Counted from the stretch's first letter, positions 27,603 through 36,215 are shown. The stretch: 64,000 bases of DNA from Qipengyuania sphaerica (GCF_019711595.1 NZ_JAIGNR010000001.1:682001-746000); one strand, 5' to 3'. Made by a program: numbers and translations. Notes: generated by a model not told the origin, from the sequence alone.

Positions 27603-29660
27603 ATGGACGTGTGGCGCAGCGCATTGGCTTTCCTGCTGATGACGCTGGCGTGCCTGATGCCGTCTTTCGCGCAGGCGCAGGAAGCGCGCTTCGGCGACGA
27701 GAATATCGCGGTTGAACTGCGCAGCGACGGCCCGCCCGTTCCCGACAGCACCTGGATGCTGGCGCTGCATTTCACGCCCAAGAGCGCGGAATGGCACGGA
27801 TACTGGTCCAACCCTGGTGATGCGGGGCAGGGAATGTCACTGCAACTGAACCTTCCCGATGGTTGGGAAGCGGGCGAACCGCTTTATCCTGTGCCTCAAA
27901 AGCTGCTGATTTCGGGGCTGATGAACCACATTTACGAAGGTGAGTATGCGGTCCTCGTTCCGGTGAAGGTCCCGCTCGATGCGGCGGTGTCGAACATCGC
28001 GCCCATCACCGGCTTCGTTTCCTACCTCGCCTGCACCGACAAGATCTGCGTGCCGCAGGATGCGACGCTGCGCATTGACGAGGGCGGCGATTTCCGTAGC
28101 TGGCAGGCGTCTATCGCCCCTCAGCTCGACAGAATCGCAGGATATGAGGTTGTGCGCGACCGGCTGCGCGTGGGCATCCCGCTTCCTGCAGGCATGAACT
28201 TAGGCGACGTCCACCTCTTCCTCGAAACATCCGATTTCGGCAGTGGCCTCGCGCCCGATTACGCCGCGATCCAGACGATCGTGCGTGAAGGCGATCTCAT
28301 GGTCGTCGAGGTGCCGCTGAAACGCCGCGCAGGCTTCGATGCCTCGCCCTTGCCGGAGCGGATTGCGGGCATCCTGTCGCTGGGCGGAGGGCAGGGCGTC
28401 AGCTTCACCGCGGTGCAGCGCGATGTCCCGCTCGAAGGCGTGAAAGCCATTCGCGGCCCGGTCGAGATTCCCGATCTGTGGGTCCTCCTGTTGGCCGCGC
28501 TGGTTGGCGGATTGCTCCTCAACATCATGCCCTGCGTCTTTCCGATCCTGAGCCTGAAGGCGCTGGCCTTGGCAAAAGCGGGCGGGGACGAGATTTCCGC
28601 GCGGCGCGATGCGCTGGCCTATACGGCGGGCGTCGTGTTGGCCTGTGCGGGCCTGGGCGCGATCATCATCCTGCTGCGTTCGGCAGGCGAGCAGGTGGGC
28701 TGGGCCTTCCAGTTGCAGGAGCCGCGTGTGGTCGGGGCGCTCTTCCTGCTCGCGGTCGCGATCACCGCCAATTTTTTAGGGCTGTTCCAGGTCCCGGGAA
28801 TGGCCATTGCGGGCGGCAGGCCGTCGATGCGAGGCTCGTTCGGAACGGGTCTGCTGGCCGCCTTCGTGGCGACGCCCTGCACAGGTCCTTTCATGGCGCT
28901 TGCGCTTGGTGCAGCGCTGGTTCTGCGACCGATCGAGGGATTCGCGATCTTTACGGCGCTCGGCGTCGGGCTGGCGCTCCCCTTCCTCCTGATCGGCTTC
29001 ATCCCCTCATGGCGCCGCCGACTGCCCAAGCCAGGCGCATGGATGGAGCGCTTCCGTCGCTGGATGGCGGTTCCGATGGGCCTCACCGTGCTTGCGCTGG
29101 CCTGGCTTATCTGGCGGATCGCCGACGACTTGTGGCTGGTCATGCTGGGAGCCGTGAGCCTCGTCCTCCTGGCGCTGCTCGCCTCGCTTGGCCAGCGACA
29201 GAAGCGCGGGCGGGGCGGCGGAAAGCTGTTTTTCGCCGGTATCGTGTCGCTCGCCATTTTTGCCCTCTCGATCGTCCCTCCGCCCGAACCGCGCACGCTG
29301 GCACAATCGAGCATGCTTGAGCCGCAGGACTTTTCCGAAACTGCGCTTGCAGAGGCGCGTGCCTCGGGCAGGCCGGTCTTCGTCTGGTTTACCGCCGACT
29401 GGTGCGTGACCTGCAAGGTAAACGAGAGCGTCGCTATCGAACGCGAAGATACGCGGGACGCATTCGAACGCGCGGGTGTTGTTTCCCTGCGCGGAGACTG
29501 GACGCAGCGTGACGAAGAAATCGCGACCTTCCTCGCGCGGCAAGGCGCGGCGGGTGTGCCGCTTTACATGTGGTATCCGGCAGACGGCGATGGGCGGCAA
29601 CTGCCGCAGGTGCTCACGCCTGAGACTCTTCCGGCTCTGGCGCAGGGGCAATCTCGCTAG
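27603..29660 (+). CDS. Thiol:disulfide interchange protein, DsbD/ScsB type
   Basis: 685 residues: signal peptide ending MPSFAQAQ, periplasmic N-terminal domain with Cys144 and Cys149 (YLACTDKICVP), eight or so membrane spans with the paired cysteines Cys311 (IMPCVFP) and Cys426 (TPCTGPF), and a C-terminal thioredoxin domain with WCVTCK (Cys601, Cys604). All three cysteine pairs needed to move electrons from cytoplasmic thioredoxin to the periplasm are present. The large N-terminal domain looks more like ScsB than E. coli DsbD. The 3-prime end overlaps the convergent lipoprotein gene by 47 bases. Confidence 0.92.
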   Translation: MDVWRSALAFLLMTLACLMPSFAQAQEARFGDENIAVELRSDGPPVPDSTWMLALHFTPKSAEWHGYWSNPGDAGQGMSLQLNLPDGWEAGEPLYPVPQKLLISGLMNHIYEGEYAVLVPVKVPLDAAVSNIAPITGFVSYLACTDKICVPQDATLRIDEGGDFRSWQASIAPQLDRIAGYEVVRDRLRVGIPLPAGMNLGDVHLFLETSDFGSGLAPDYAAIQTIVREGDLMVVEVPLKRRAGFDASPLPERIAGILSLGGGQGVSFTAVQRDVPLEGVKAIRGPVEIPDLWVLLLAALVGGLLLNIMPCVFPILSLKALALAKAGGDEISARRDALAYTAGVVLACAGLGAIIILLRSAGEQVGWAFQLQEPRVVGALFLLAVAITANFLGLFQVPGMAIAGGRPSMRGSFGTGLLAAFVATPCTGPFMALALGAALVLRPIEGFAIFTALGVGLALPFLLIGFIPSWRRRLPKPGAWMERFRRWMAVPMGLTVLALAWLIWRIADDLWLVMLGAVSLVLLALLASLGQRQKRGRGGGKLFFAGIVSLAIFALSIVPPPEPRTLAQSSMLEPQDFSETALAEARASGRPVFVWFTADWCVTCKVNESVAIEREDTRDAFERAGVVSLRGDWTQRDEEIATFLARQGAAGVPLYMWYPADGDGRQLPQVLTPETLPALAQGQSR

Positions 29661-30168
29661 CGCAGCGATTGATGAATTCCCCCGGCATACTGCTGGCATT
29701 GAGCATGACCGAACCGGCCCCCGGCACTGTCGCCTCGACCCGGTTCGCGCCGGTCAGCACATCGAGCCGCGGATCGTCGGCCGCAAGCCTTCCGCGCCAG
29801 AGCCACGCGCTGCCTTCGTCCGGTTCGTCCTGCTCGGCATCGATCCATAGCCGCTCGACATGGCCGTTGCCGATCAGCGCCAGAACCGCCTTTGCATGCG
29901 GATCGGCCGCGACATAGCGCGTGTAGACTAGAGTTCCGTCCTCGCAGCCGAGCGATAGCAAGGGGCGTTCGCCGGGCTTGCCGTAAAGCAGCCGCCCGCT
30001 TTCGCTGCTCGGTGCCCAGGATGCGCCTTCGGTGTCTGGGGAATCGATGGGATCGGCAGGTGCCATGCGCTCGTCGGAAACCACGGTCCTGCTGTGGTAT
30101 TCGTCCGAAGCGGCAGGCTTGCAGGCGGCAAGCAGAAGAAGGGCAGGGAGCGCGGCGTGGCGGAGCAT
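29614..30168 (-). CDS. Hypothetical lipoprotein
   Basis: 184 residues. The N-terminus MLRHAALPALLLLAAC is a lipoprotein signal with Cys16. The mature chain has an acidic linker rich in Asp/Pro/Ser followed by a compact domain (RLLYGKPGERPLLSLGCEDG to GSVMLNASSMPGEFINRCA) with two cysteines (near 75 and 170) that may form a disulfide. I do not recognise the family by name; similar small lipoproteins are common in Sphingomonadales. It overlaps dsbD at its 3-prime end by 47 bases. Confidence 0.72.
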   Translation of the reverse strand: MLRHAALPALLLLAACKPAASDEYHSRTVVSDERMAPADPIDSPDTEGASWAPSSESGRLLYGKPGERPLLSLGCEDGTLVYTRYVAADPHAKAVLALIGNGHVERLWIDAEQDEPDEGSAWLWRGRLAADDPRLDVLTGANRVEATVPGAGSVMLNASSMPGEFINRCASEIAPAPEPEESQA

Positions 30169-30237
30169 CGGCGCAGCTATGGCACGCGCGCGGGGCGCGT
30201 CAACGTTGCCTGCATCCCCGCATCCACAGCTAAGAGA

Positions 30238-31698
30238 TCAACCGGGCCGTCCGCGATGCTCCGACCATAGAGAGAGGAAGTCGCGGCGGTTATGCGGGCC
30301 GTAGGTAGCGAAACTTGGATTCGCTTCCTCGCGGTTTTCCGCGCGCAGTTCTTCGAGGCTGTCGGGCCTCGCAAAATCCCTGGGGTCGAGCCCGTAGACG
30401 CGCGCGCCGTTGAGGCCGAATATCTTGCGCTTGGCCTCTGCCGTCAGAGCCGGGTAGCCGAAGCGCTCCTGGTATTCCTCGCTGATCTCGAAGGTGCGGA
30501 AGGCTTGGATTTGGTCCTGCGGGCTGCCGAACCAGATGCTGTCAGTGCCCCACATGATCCGGTCTTCGCCGAAATATTTGAGCAGTTTGCCCATCAGGTG
30601 CGCGGCCTCGTCGGGCCGCCCCATGTGAAAGCGCCAGACTGAGCCGAGTTCGGCATAGAGATTGCCCTCGTTGGGCTTCAGCCCTGCGTCGATCCGCGAC
30701 TTGATCAGCCGGTCGACACCTTCGGGGCTTTCGGGATTATAGGCACTCTCGACCTTCCCCGGCTCCCAGCCGGAGTGGTATACAAGGAAAGTCAGGTCGG
30801 GGTTCTGCGCGGCTGCCGGGCCCATGTCGCGGGGCGAGGAATATTCGTATTTGAGCCCGTAGAGCGGCACCCCCTTGTGCACCGCGATGGTGGTGCGGCC
30901 CAGTTCGCGCGCCTTTTCGAACGCGCGTGCGGCATAGTCGCTGGAATCGAGGAAATAGCCCACACCATCCGGCCCCCACTGCGGATACATCTTCCACGCG
31001 TCGACCTTATAGGTCTCGACCTTCTCCTGCATCGCGTCGAGATCGCCCGGATCATTGGGCAGGAGGCCGCCATGGATCAGGCAGCGCGCATCGCTGCCGC
31101 CGATCCTCTCGATGATTTCGCTCGCCTCGGCGGCGTAGTCGGTAGGGGTGGGGTTGCTCTTCTGGCTTCCCCATAGGGCGGAGACAACCGCGGCATCGGT
31201 ATCGCTGTCGAGAAAGACTTCCTTCGCCAGCGTTTGCGCCGAATAGCAGTCGTAGCCGCTCGCACCGCACTTCTGGTATTGTCCAAAGGCCTGCGTGAGC
31301 ACCGCATTCCAGATCTCGCCATCTTGCCCGACGCGCCATGCGCCCGAAGGATCGACGCAATGCGTCTGTACATCGAAGATGAATTCGTCGCCGGTCAGCA
31401 CCGACGAAGCGAGTTGCTCGTCGAGCGCCGCTTGGCGCGGCACTGAATAGCGCCCGCCCGCATCGGGGTTGGCGGTGTTGCAGGCCGTGAGCGTGGCAGC
31501 CGCTCCAGCCGACGATACGAGGAACGCGCGCCGCCCGATGCCGAGCCGTTTGGCATTCTCGCCTGCCGCTTCATGCGCGAGCCTGTTCGTAAGGACCTGC
31601 TCACGCGTCAGCTCGCGCGGCAGGAATTCGCCGTTGCTGGTCGTATCGATGCGGATCGGCAGCCGCGTACCGTCCGGATCACAATCGAAATTTGCCAT
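30238..31698 (-). CDS. Amidohydrolase-family (amidohydrolase_2) enzyme with internal Tat-like signal
   Basis: 486 residues from ATG 31698, chosen because GGAGGGAGGA lies just upstream; a longer frame runs through the operator region. A twin-arginine-like segment GRRAFLVSSAGAAATLTAC starts at residue 55, after a 54-residue hydrophilic lead. The rest is a TIM-barrel metal-dependent hydrolase with DVQTHCVDPSG, LVYHSGWEPG and RIMWGTDSIWFGS, the last giving a catalytic Asp. The substrate is unknown. It diverges from a TetR regulator with two operators between, so it is the likely regulated target. Confidence 0.82.
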   Translation of the reverse strand: MANFDCDPDGTRLPIRIDTTSNGEFLPRELTREQVLTNRLAHEAAGENAKRLGIGRRAFLVSSAGAAATLTACNTANPDAGGRYSVPRQAALDEQLASSVLTGDEFIFDVQTHCVDPSGAWRVGQDGEIWNAVLTQAFGQYQKCGASGYDCYSAQTLAKEVFLDSDTDAAVVSALWGSQKSNPTPTDYAAEASEIIERIGGSDARCLIHGGLLPNDPGDLDAMQEKVETYKVDAWKMYPQWGPDGVGYFLDSSDYAARAFEKARELGRTTIAVHKGVPLYGLKYEYSSPRDMGPAAAQNPDLTFLVYHSGWEPGKVESAYNPESPEGVDRLIKSRIDAGLKPNEGNLYAELGSVWRFHMGRPDEAAHLMGKLLKYFGEDRIMWGTDSIWFGSPQDQIQAFRTFEISEEYQERFGYPALTAEAKRKIFGLNGARVYGLDPRDFARPDSLEELRAENREEANPSFATYGPHNRRDFLSLWSEHRGRPG

Positions 31699-31796
31699 TG
31701 TCGTCCTCCCTCCAACCCCTTCTACCACCCGAGGGAGGGCATGCTGCTGCCGTTCGACCGACAGCTTCCCTGAATCCGCAAGGGACTTGACGGAAC

Positions 31797-31836
31797 TTGA
31801 TTGAACGTTCAATCAACACTTGATTGAGCATTCAAG
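31797..31836. promoter_or_regulatory. Tandem TetR operators
   Basis: TTGATTGAACGTTCAATCAA (31797-31816) is a perfect 20-base palindrome. A second, imperfect copy TTGATTGAGCATTCAAG starts at 31820, 23 bases from the first. They lie in the 150-base divergent region, 13-52 bases before the tetR ATG and 98 bases or more from the amidohydrolase ATG. The form and position are typical of TetR-family autoregulatory operators controlling both directions. Confidence 0.8.
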
Positions 31837-31848
31837 AGGGCTTCCTGC

Positions 31849-32469
31849 ATGAACTCCGCCACCCGCGACAAGATCGTCCAGACCGCGCTCGAGCTCTTCT
31901 GGGTCAAGGGTTACCAGTCGACCTCGATCTCCGACATCCTCAGCCGCAGCCAGGTACATTCGGGAAGCCTCTATCATTTCTTCCCGGGCAAACAGGATGT
32001 GCTGGTGGCCGTGCTCGAGTGGTACCGCGACGGGATCGAGGAAAACCTCTTCGCGTTCGCCTGGCAGGGCGTGGATGACCCGATCGAGCGTATCTTCTCG
32101 CTCCTCAACGGCTACCGCATGCACCTCGCATCGAGCGATTTCATGTACGGTTGCCCGATCGGGAGCCTCGCGCTGGAATTGCACGAGCCCGATCCCAAGG
32201 TGCGCGAGCTTCTTGCCATCAACTTCGCAAACTGGGTCGAGGGCGTGGAGCGCTGCCTGCGCGATGCGGGTGACCGGCTGCCGGCGGATACCGACCACAA
32301 GGCGCTCGCCGAATTTATCCTGACCATCATGGAGGGCGCGATCATGCAGGCGCGCACCCACCGCGACATCGGCCATTTCGACCGCAATGTCGAAGTGCTC
32401 AGGACCCATCTCGAAGCGCTCGAAACCAAGGCACGGGTCGATAGGAACCAGCAAGGGGAGAATGCGTGA
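31849..32469 (+). CDS. TetR/AcrR-family transcriptional regulator
   Basis: 206 residues. The N-terminal DNA-binding region is typical: TRDKIVQTALELFWVKGYQSTSISDILSRSQVHSGSLYHFF (three-helix HTH, residues ~5-45, key SGSLYHFF). The C-terminal ligand domain is about 150 residues with YGCPIGSLALEL. It probably represses itself and the divergent amidohydrolase through the two palindromic sites upstream. The stop overlaps the next start (TGATG), so the DUF1761 protein is also in its operon. Confidence 0.92.
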   Translation: MNSATRDKIVQTALELFWVKGYQSTSISDILSRSQVHSGSLYHFFPGKQDVLVAVLEWYRDGIEENLFAFAWQGVDDPIERIFSLLNGYRMHLASSDFMYGCPIGSLALELHEPDPKVRELLAINFANWVEGVERCLRDAGDRLPADTDHKALAEFILTIMEGAIMQARTHRDIGHFDRNVEVLRTHLEALETKARVDRNQQGENA

Positions 32470-32861
32470 TGGAAGTGAACTGGATAGCAGTAGTCGTGGC
32501 GGGCGTATCCGCTTTCGTGCTCGGTGGGCTGTGGTACGGTCCGCTGTTCGGCAAGGCGTGGCAGGCGGAAACCGGCCTCACCGACGAGCAGTTGAAGTCC
32601 GGCAACCGCGCCAAGATCTACGGCGTGTCGCTGGTATTGTCGCTCCTTGCCGCCTTCGTATTCGCCATGTTCCTGGGCCCCGACCAGCCGCTGTCTTTCG
32701 CGGTCGGCGTTGGCTTCGCCGCAGGTTTCGCTTGGGTAGCCGCCAGCCTCGGCATCAACTACCTGTTTGAACACAGATCGCTGAAGCTGTGGCTCATCAA
32801 CGGCGGCTATCACACACTCCAGTTCACCCTCTACGGATTGGTGCTGGGCCTGATGGCTTGA
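32469..32861 (+). CDS. DUF1761 membrane protein
   Basis: 130 residues with four hydrophobic helices. The start MEVNWIAVVVAGVSAFVLGGLWYGPLFGKAW and the GINYLFEHRSLKLWLINGGYH segment are typical of DUF1761. A GTG one codon upstream is possible, but the ATG overlaps the TetR stop and sits 9 bases after AGGGGA. Function unknown; co-transcribed with the TetR gene, so its level probably follows the same inducer. Confidence 0.83.
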   Translation: MEVNWIAVVVAGVSAFVLGGLWYGPLFGKAWQAETGLTDEQLKSGNRAKIYGVSLVLSLLAAFVFAMFLGPDQPLSFAVGVGFAAGFAWVAASLGINYLFEHRSLKLWLINGGYHTLQFTLYGLVLGLMA

Positions 32862-32931
32862 CGCTTGGTCGAATTGCGGTTGCGCCGGTGGCGGCAATGG
32901 TTCTCCTTCCGGCGCAACCGGGAGAGGCTGG

Positions 32932-33474
32932 ATGAAATTCATCAAGGCAATCGCAATTCTGGCACTAGCGGTGACGTCGCCGGGTCTCCACGCGCAAGAA
33001 ACCGCCACCGACGTGGTGCCTGCGGTGAAGCAACTTCGTGGCGCTATCGGGAAATGGGATGTCACCACCACTTTCTACCGGGACGATGGCAGTGTCGCTC
33101 GAAAGGCGGTTGGCACTTACACGTTCGACTGGGTGATCGAGGACAGGATAGTCACCGGTGTCTCAGAAATCCCGGAATTCGGCATGAAGTCGGCCATCCT
33201 CTTCTACCACCGGCCCGCGACATCCGAGGTCGAGATGGTCTCGGTCGGTCCCGATGGCCAGTTATGGACCATGACCGGGGCGGATACGACCGAAACACGC
33301 GAAACGCCGGTGGTTACCAATCCCGATGGCAGCACGATCAAACTGCGCTTCACGCGGTTCAACGTGACCGAAAACCGCTTCGAATCGCGCATGGATCGTT
33401 CGAGCGATGGCGGGAAGACTTGGGTGCAGGGCAACCACCAACTCTTCGTGCGGCGCAGTGACGAGAGTAGCTGA
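32932..33474 (+). CDS. Secreted DUF1579-like hypothetical protein
   Basis: 180 residues with a clear signal peptide (KFIKAIAILALAVTSPGLHAQ, cleavage near residue 22). The mature part is a beta-rich single domain beginning VKQLRGAIGKWDVTTTFYRDDG, with repeated WxV/T-type strands and a C-terminal FESRMDRSSDGGKTW, as in DUF1579-like or lipocalin-like stress proteins. A GGGAGAGG ribosome site lies just before the ATG. It follows the TetR/DUF1761 pair after 70 bases and ends six bases before the convergent receptor gene. Function unknown. Confidence 0.72.
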   Translation: MKFIKAIAILALAVTSPGLHAQETATDVVPAVKQLRGAIGKWDVTTTFYRDDGSVARKAVGTYTFDWVIEDRIVTGVSEIPEFGMKSAILFYHRPATSEVEMVSVGPDGQLWTMTGADTTETRETPVVTNPDGSTIKLRFTRFNVTENRFESRMDRSSDGGKTWVQGNHQLFVRRSDESS

Positions 33475-33480
33475 CCAGCT

Positions 33481-34983
33481 TTAGGCCGCGCGCAATTCCT
33501 CGAGCACTTCGCGCATCGTCTCGTGGAGCTCGCTCGAGCGTTCGGCGACGAGGCGGGCGACGCCGTTGGTCTGCTCGATGACTTCCTCGACGCTGCCGAT
33601 GGCATGGGTGAGCTGCTGCACCTTGTCCGAGGCATTGGCGACATTGCGGGCGACCTGGTGCGCCGAACCGGCGAGCGACTGGGTGCTGGCGACCTGCTCG
33701 TCGATTGAATCGACGATGAAGCTGGTTGCCCCGCGCGTGGTACCTGCAGCCGCGGCCGTTTCGCTGATGCTCTCGGTCATCGAGATCGACGCCTCGCGCA
33801 CGCCGCCGAGCATGTCGGCGATCTGGTTGGCGGCCTGCGCGGTCTGGTCGGCGAGCGATTTCATCTCGGTCGCGACTACGCCGAAGCCCTTGCTGCCCTC
33901 GTGGCTCGCCTCGATTGTGGCGTTCAGGGCCAGCATACGGCTCTGGTTCGCGATGTTCGAGATCATCTCGATGATGCGCGTCGCCTCGTCCATCGCCTCG
34001 GCCAGTTCTCCCACCTTCGGCGCAAGCCTTTCGGCGGTTTCCGCGCCGGTCATGGCGGCTTCGCGCGCGGCAGTGGCATTGTCGCCCACCGCACGGACCG
34101 AATCCGCCAGTTCTTGGACACTCTTTCCGACCATGTCGATTTCGTCCGAGACGAGACGGTGGTCGCGGTCGAGCTCGTCCGATTGTGCGACGGCATGGCC
34201 GAAGCTTTCGACCAGCGCCTCGCGCCCGGCGGAAAGCTGCGCGGCGGTTGCGCCGAGTTCGGTGACGATCTGGCCGAAGCGCGCTTCGATCTTTTCGGCT
34301 ACCTCGCGGCGACGCTCGAGGTCGGACTTGCGGCGTTCCGCCTCGGCTTCGTGCAGCTTGCGCTCGGTTTCGAGGCGCAGGGCCTCTTCTGCGCGCAGGG
34401 CCTCGATCGATTCCACCTCGCGCGCCTGCTTGAGAATGAGGCCGGTAAGCTGCTCGGTCACCCATAACAGGGCTGCGGTCTGGAGGATCACCAGCACGGC
34501 ATGAAGGATCACGCGGGGAAGGTCGCCGCTGCCGGCAAAGACCCACTCGGGCGCGACGAAATTGAACAATAAATGGTGGACCGCGATGAGGCCCGCACCG
34601 GCAAGGATGGGGCGCTTGTCGCACAGCGGGATCAGTGCGGCGAGCACGGGGAAGAAGTACATGTGCAGGTCCATCTGCCACTCGTGGCCCTGCATGAGGT
34701 AGACGAACACGGCAGGGTAGGCGCCTGCAGTCATCCCCAGCGCAATGCGGGTGACCGTGTCGAAGCGTTTTTGCGCGAAGACGAGCAGGCTCGGCACCAT
34801 GGCCATCGCCGCGCCGAGCATCAGCGCGGTGCCGCTATTGGGCGAATCCACAAGCCAGCCGACAAAGGCGAGCGCAAGCACGTTGACCCAGAACAGCGCG
34901 GCCAGCAGGCGCGCGCCCGACCGGCGGATATCGGCCAGCGTCTGGCCTTGGGTATGGGCTTGGGGAAGATCGGTTTCGTACAC
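33481..34983 (-). CDS. Methyl-accepting chemotaxis-type membrane receptor
   Basis: 500 residues from a GTG at 34983 (no ATG fits the conserved start; the ribosome site is weak). The N-terminal ~190 residues hold about six membrane helices with almost no periplasmic domain, then a coiled-coil stalk, then an MCP signalling domain with hairpin-tip segment IIEMISNIANQSRMLALNATIEASHEG. The tip departs from the canonical AAVEAARAGEQGRGF, so it may not couple to a standard CheA array. No che genes are in the window. It may sense the membrane state or an intracellular cue. Ends in LRAA without a pentapeptide tether. Confidence 0.88.
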   Translation of the reverse strand: MYETDLPQAHTQGQTLADIRRSGARLLAALFWVNVLALAFVGWLVDSPNSGTALMLGAAMAMVPSLLVFAQKRFDTVTRIALGMTAGAYPAVFVYLMQGHEWQMDLHMYFFPVLAALIPLCDKRPILAGAGLIAVHHLLFNFVAPEWVFAGSGDLPRVILHAVLVILQTAALLWVTEQLTGLILKQAREVESIEALRAEEALRLETERKLHEAEAERRKSDLERRREVAEKIEARFGQIVTELGATAAQLSAGREALVESFGHAVAQSDELDRDHRLVSDEIDMVGKSVQELADSVRAVGDNATAAREAAMTGAETAERLAPKVGELAEAMDEATRIIEMISNIANQSRMLALNATIEASHEGSKGFGVVATEMKSLADQTAQAANQIADMLGGVREASISMTESISETAAAAGTTRGATSFIVDSIDEQVASTQSLAGSAHQVARNVANASDKVQQLTHAIGSVEEVIEQTNGVARLVAERSSELHETMREVLEELRAA

Positions 34984-35006
34984 GTGTCTGGTCTTTCTGC
35001 GTGAGA

Positions 35007-35300
35007 TCAGGCGGGTTTGGCGGAGCCGCAGGCGACCGGCGGGCGCACCGCGACCAGCCCCTTGGCAAGAAGTTTGAAGAAGAGCGCGGGGTCGTCGCCG
35101 AACACGACCAGTGCGCGTCCATCGGCATCGGTTTTGAGCGGATAGGCCCCGGCCTCGCGCACACGCGCGGAGAAGGCAGCTGGCGGCTCGCCGGTGATCG
35201 AGACCACTGCGATCTGCCCGCGCGCAGGCGGCGCGACCATCACTGCCGCGATTGCCAGCGGCAGCATAACGATCTGAAATATCGGGAGGAAGCGACCCAC
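35007..35300 (-). CDS. Small exported hypothetical protein before the MCP-type receptor
   Basis: 97 residues with a GTG start at 35300 and a hydrophobic signal or anchor (about 5-27, ending APPARGQ). The mature part AVVSITGEPPAAFSARVREAGAYPLKTDADG is a small alpha/beta-like domain with one cysteine near the end. It precedes the MCP-type receptor by 23 bases on the same strand, so the two are probably co-transcribed and the small protein may be an accessory of the receptor. No family recognised. The 96 bases upstream have no gene. Confidence 0.62.
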   Translation of the reverse strand: MGRFLPIFQIVMLPLAIAAVMVAPPARGQIAVVSITGEPPAAFSARVREAGAYPLKTDADGRALVVFGDDPALFFKLLAKGLVAVRPPVACGSAKPA

Positions 35301-35396
35301 GCCCTGGATTCCGGCTCTTCAAAAAGATTGAAACTGCCGGTTTACCTAAGGAAACGGGGTAAAATCAGGGTTAATGCTGAGCCGCTTCCACGTCCC

Positions 35397-36185
35397 TTAT
35401 CCGGCCGGCTTCACGAACTTCATCACGAAGCGGTCGGTCTTACCGCGGACCGACGGGTCGAAAACGCTGGTTTCGTAATCGTCATCGGGATTGGCGAGCA
35501 TGTCGCTCTGCGCTTCGAGGACGAAACCGGCTTTCTCGAAATCGGCTTTGACGACGGAGGGAGCGATCCGGTGTGTTTCCTCCACGATCGCGCGCGTGTC
35601 GCCTTCGCTCCCCGCATGGTCGATCACCCCGACCACTCCGCCCGGCTTCATCACGGAATAAAGACCCGCGAGAAATGCGGCAGGGTCCTGTCGTGAAACG
35701 GAATACTCTTCCGATTCCCAATAAAGGTCGTGGTAGTTAAGGTTCATGATCGCGAAGTCGAACCGGTCGGCGCCGGGAGCTAATTTTTCGAAAGGATAGC
35801 GTTCGAGCGCGATGCCGGGTTCGCGTTCGCTCAGCGCGGTCCAGGCTTCCTCGTTGAAGAACTGTTCGGGTTCGAGGGCGGTGACACTGCCGCTGTCGCC
35901 CACTGCCCGCGCGAGGATTTCTGCCCAATAGCCTCCGCCGGAAATCACATCGGCGGCATCGTCGCCTTGCTCGAGGCCAAAAAAGGCGAGGATTTCGGCA
36001 GGCTTTCGCCCTTCATCGAGTTCGCGGGCGCGTTCGGGCCGCGCTTCATTGGCGACGGCTGCGCCGAGCGCCTCGGCCGACACGGTCTGCGCGGCGGCGA
36101 CCTCCTCGGTGTTTTCACTGGCGGGCTGCGAACAGGCAGCCAGCGCCAGGGCCAGAGCGTTGGTCAGGATAAGGTGCGCTTTCAT
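35397..36185 (-). CDS. Lipoprotein with SAM-methyltransferase fold (COG4798-like)
   Basis: 262 residues. The N-terminus MKAHLILTNALALALAAC is a lipoprotein signal with Cys18. After an acidic linker the chain has a class I methyltransferase pattern: AADVISGGGYWAEILARAVG (motif I), the acidic ALEPEQ after strand 2, FDFAIMNLNYHD, and LKPGG-like MKPGGVVGVIDHAG. Exported predicted methyltransferases of this type are known but their role is unexplained, because SAM is not expected in the periplasm. The ribosome site AAGGGGAG is the 3-prime arm of an 8-pair hairpin, so expression may be switched at translation. Confidence 0.8.
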   Translation of the reverse strand: MKAHLILTNALALALAACSQPASENTEEVAAAQTVSAEALGAAVANEARPERARELDEGRKPAEILAFFGLEQGDDAADVISGGGYWAEILARAVGDSGSVTALEPEQFFNEEAWTALSEREPGIALERYPFEKLAPGADRFDFAIMNLNYHDLYWESEEYSVSRQDPAAFLAGLYSVMKPGGVVGVIDHAGSEGDTRAIVEETHRIAPSVVKADFEKAGFVLEAQSDMLANPDDDYETSVFDPSVRGKTDRFVMKFVKPAG

Positions 36186-36191
36186 GGTATT

Positions 36192-36215
36192 CTCCCCTTT
36201 ACATGTGAAGGGGAG
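36192..36215 (-). promoter_or_regulatory. Palindrome covering the ribosome site of the methyltransferase lipoprotein
   Basis: On the minus strand CTCCCCTT (36215-36208), an eight-base centre CACATGTA and AAGGGGAG (36199-36192) form an almost perfect 24-base palindrome. The right arm is the only Shine-Dalgarno, six bases before the ATG at 36185. No T-run follows, so it is not a terminator for uvrB. It may act as an RNA hairpin blocking translation or a repressor operator. Confidence 0.55.
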
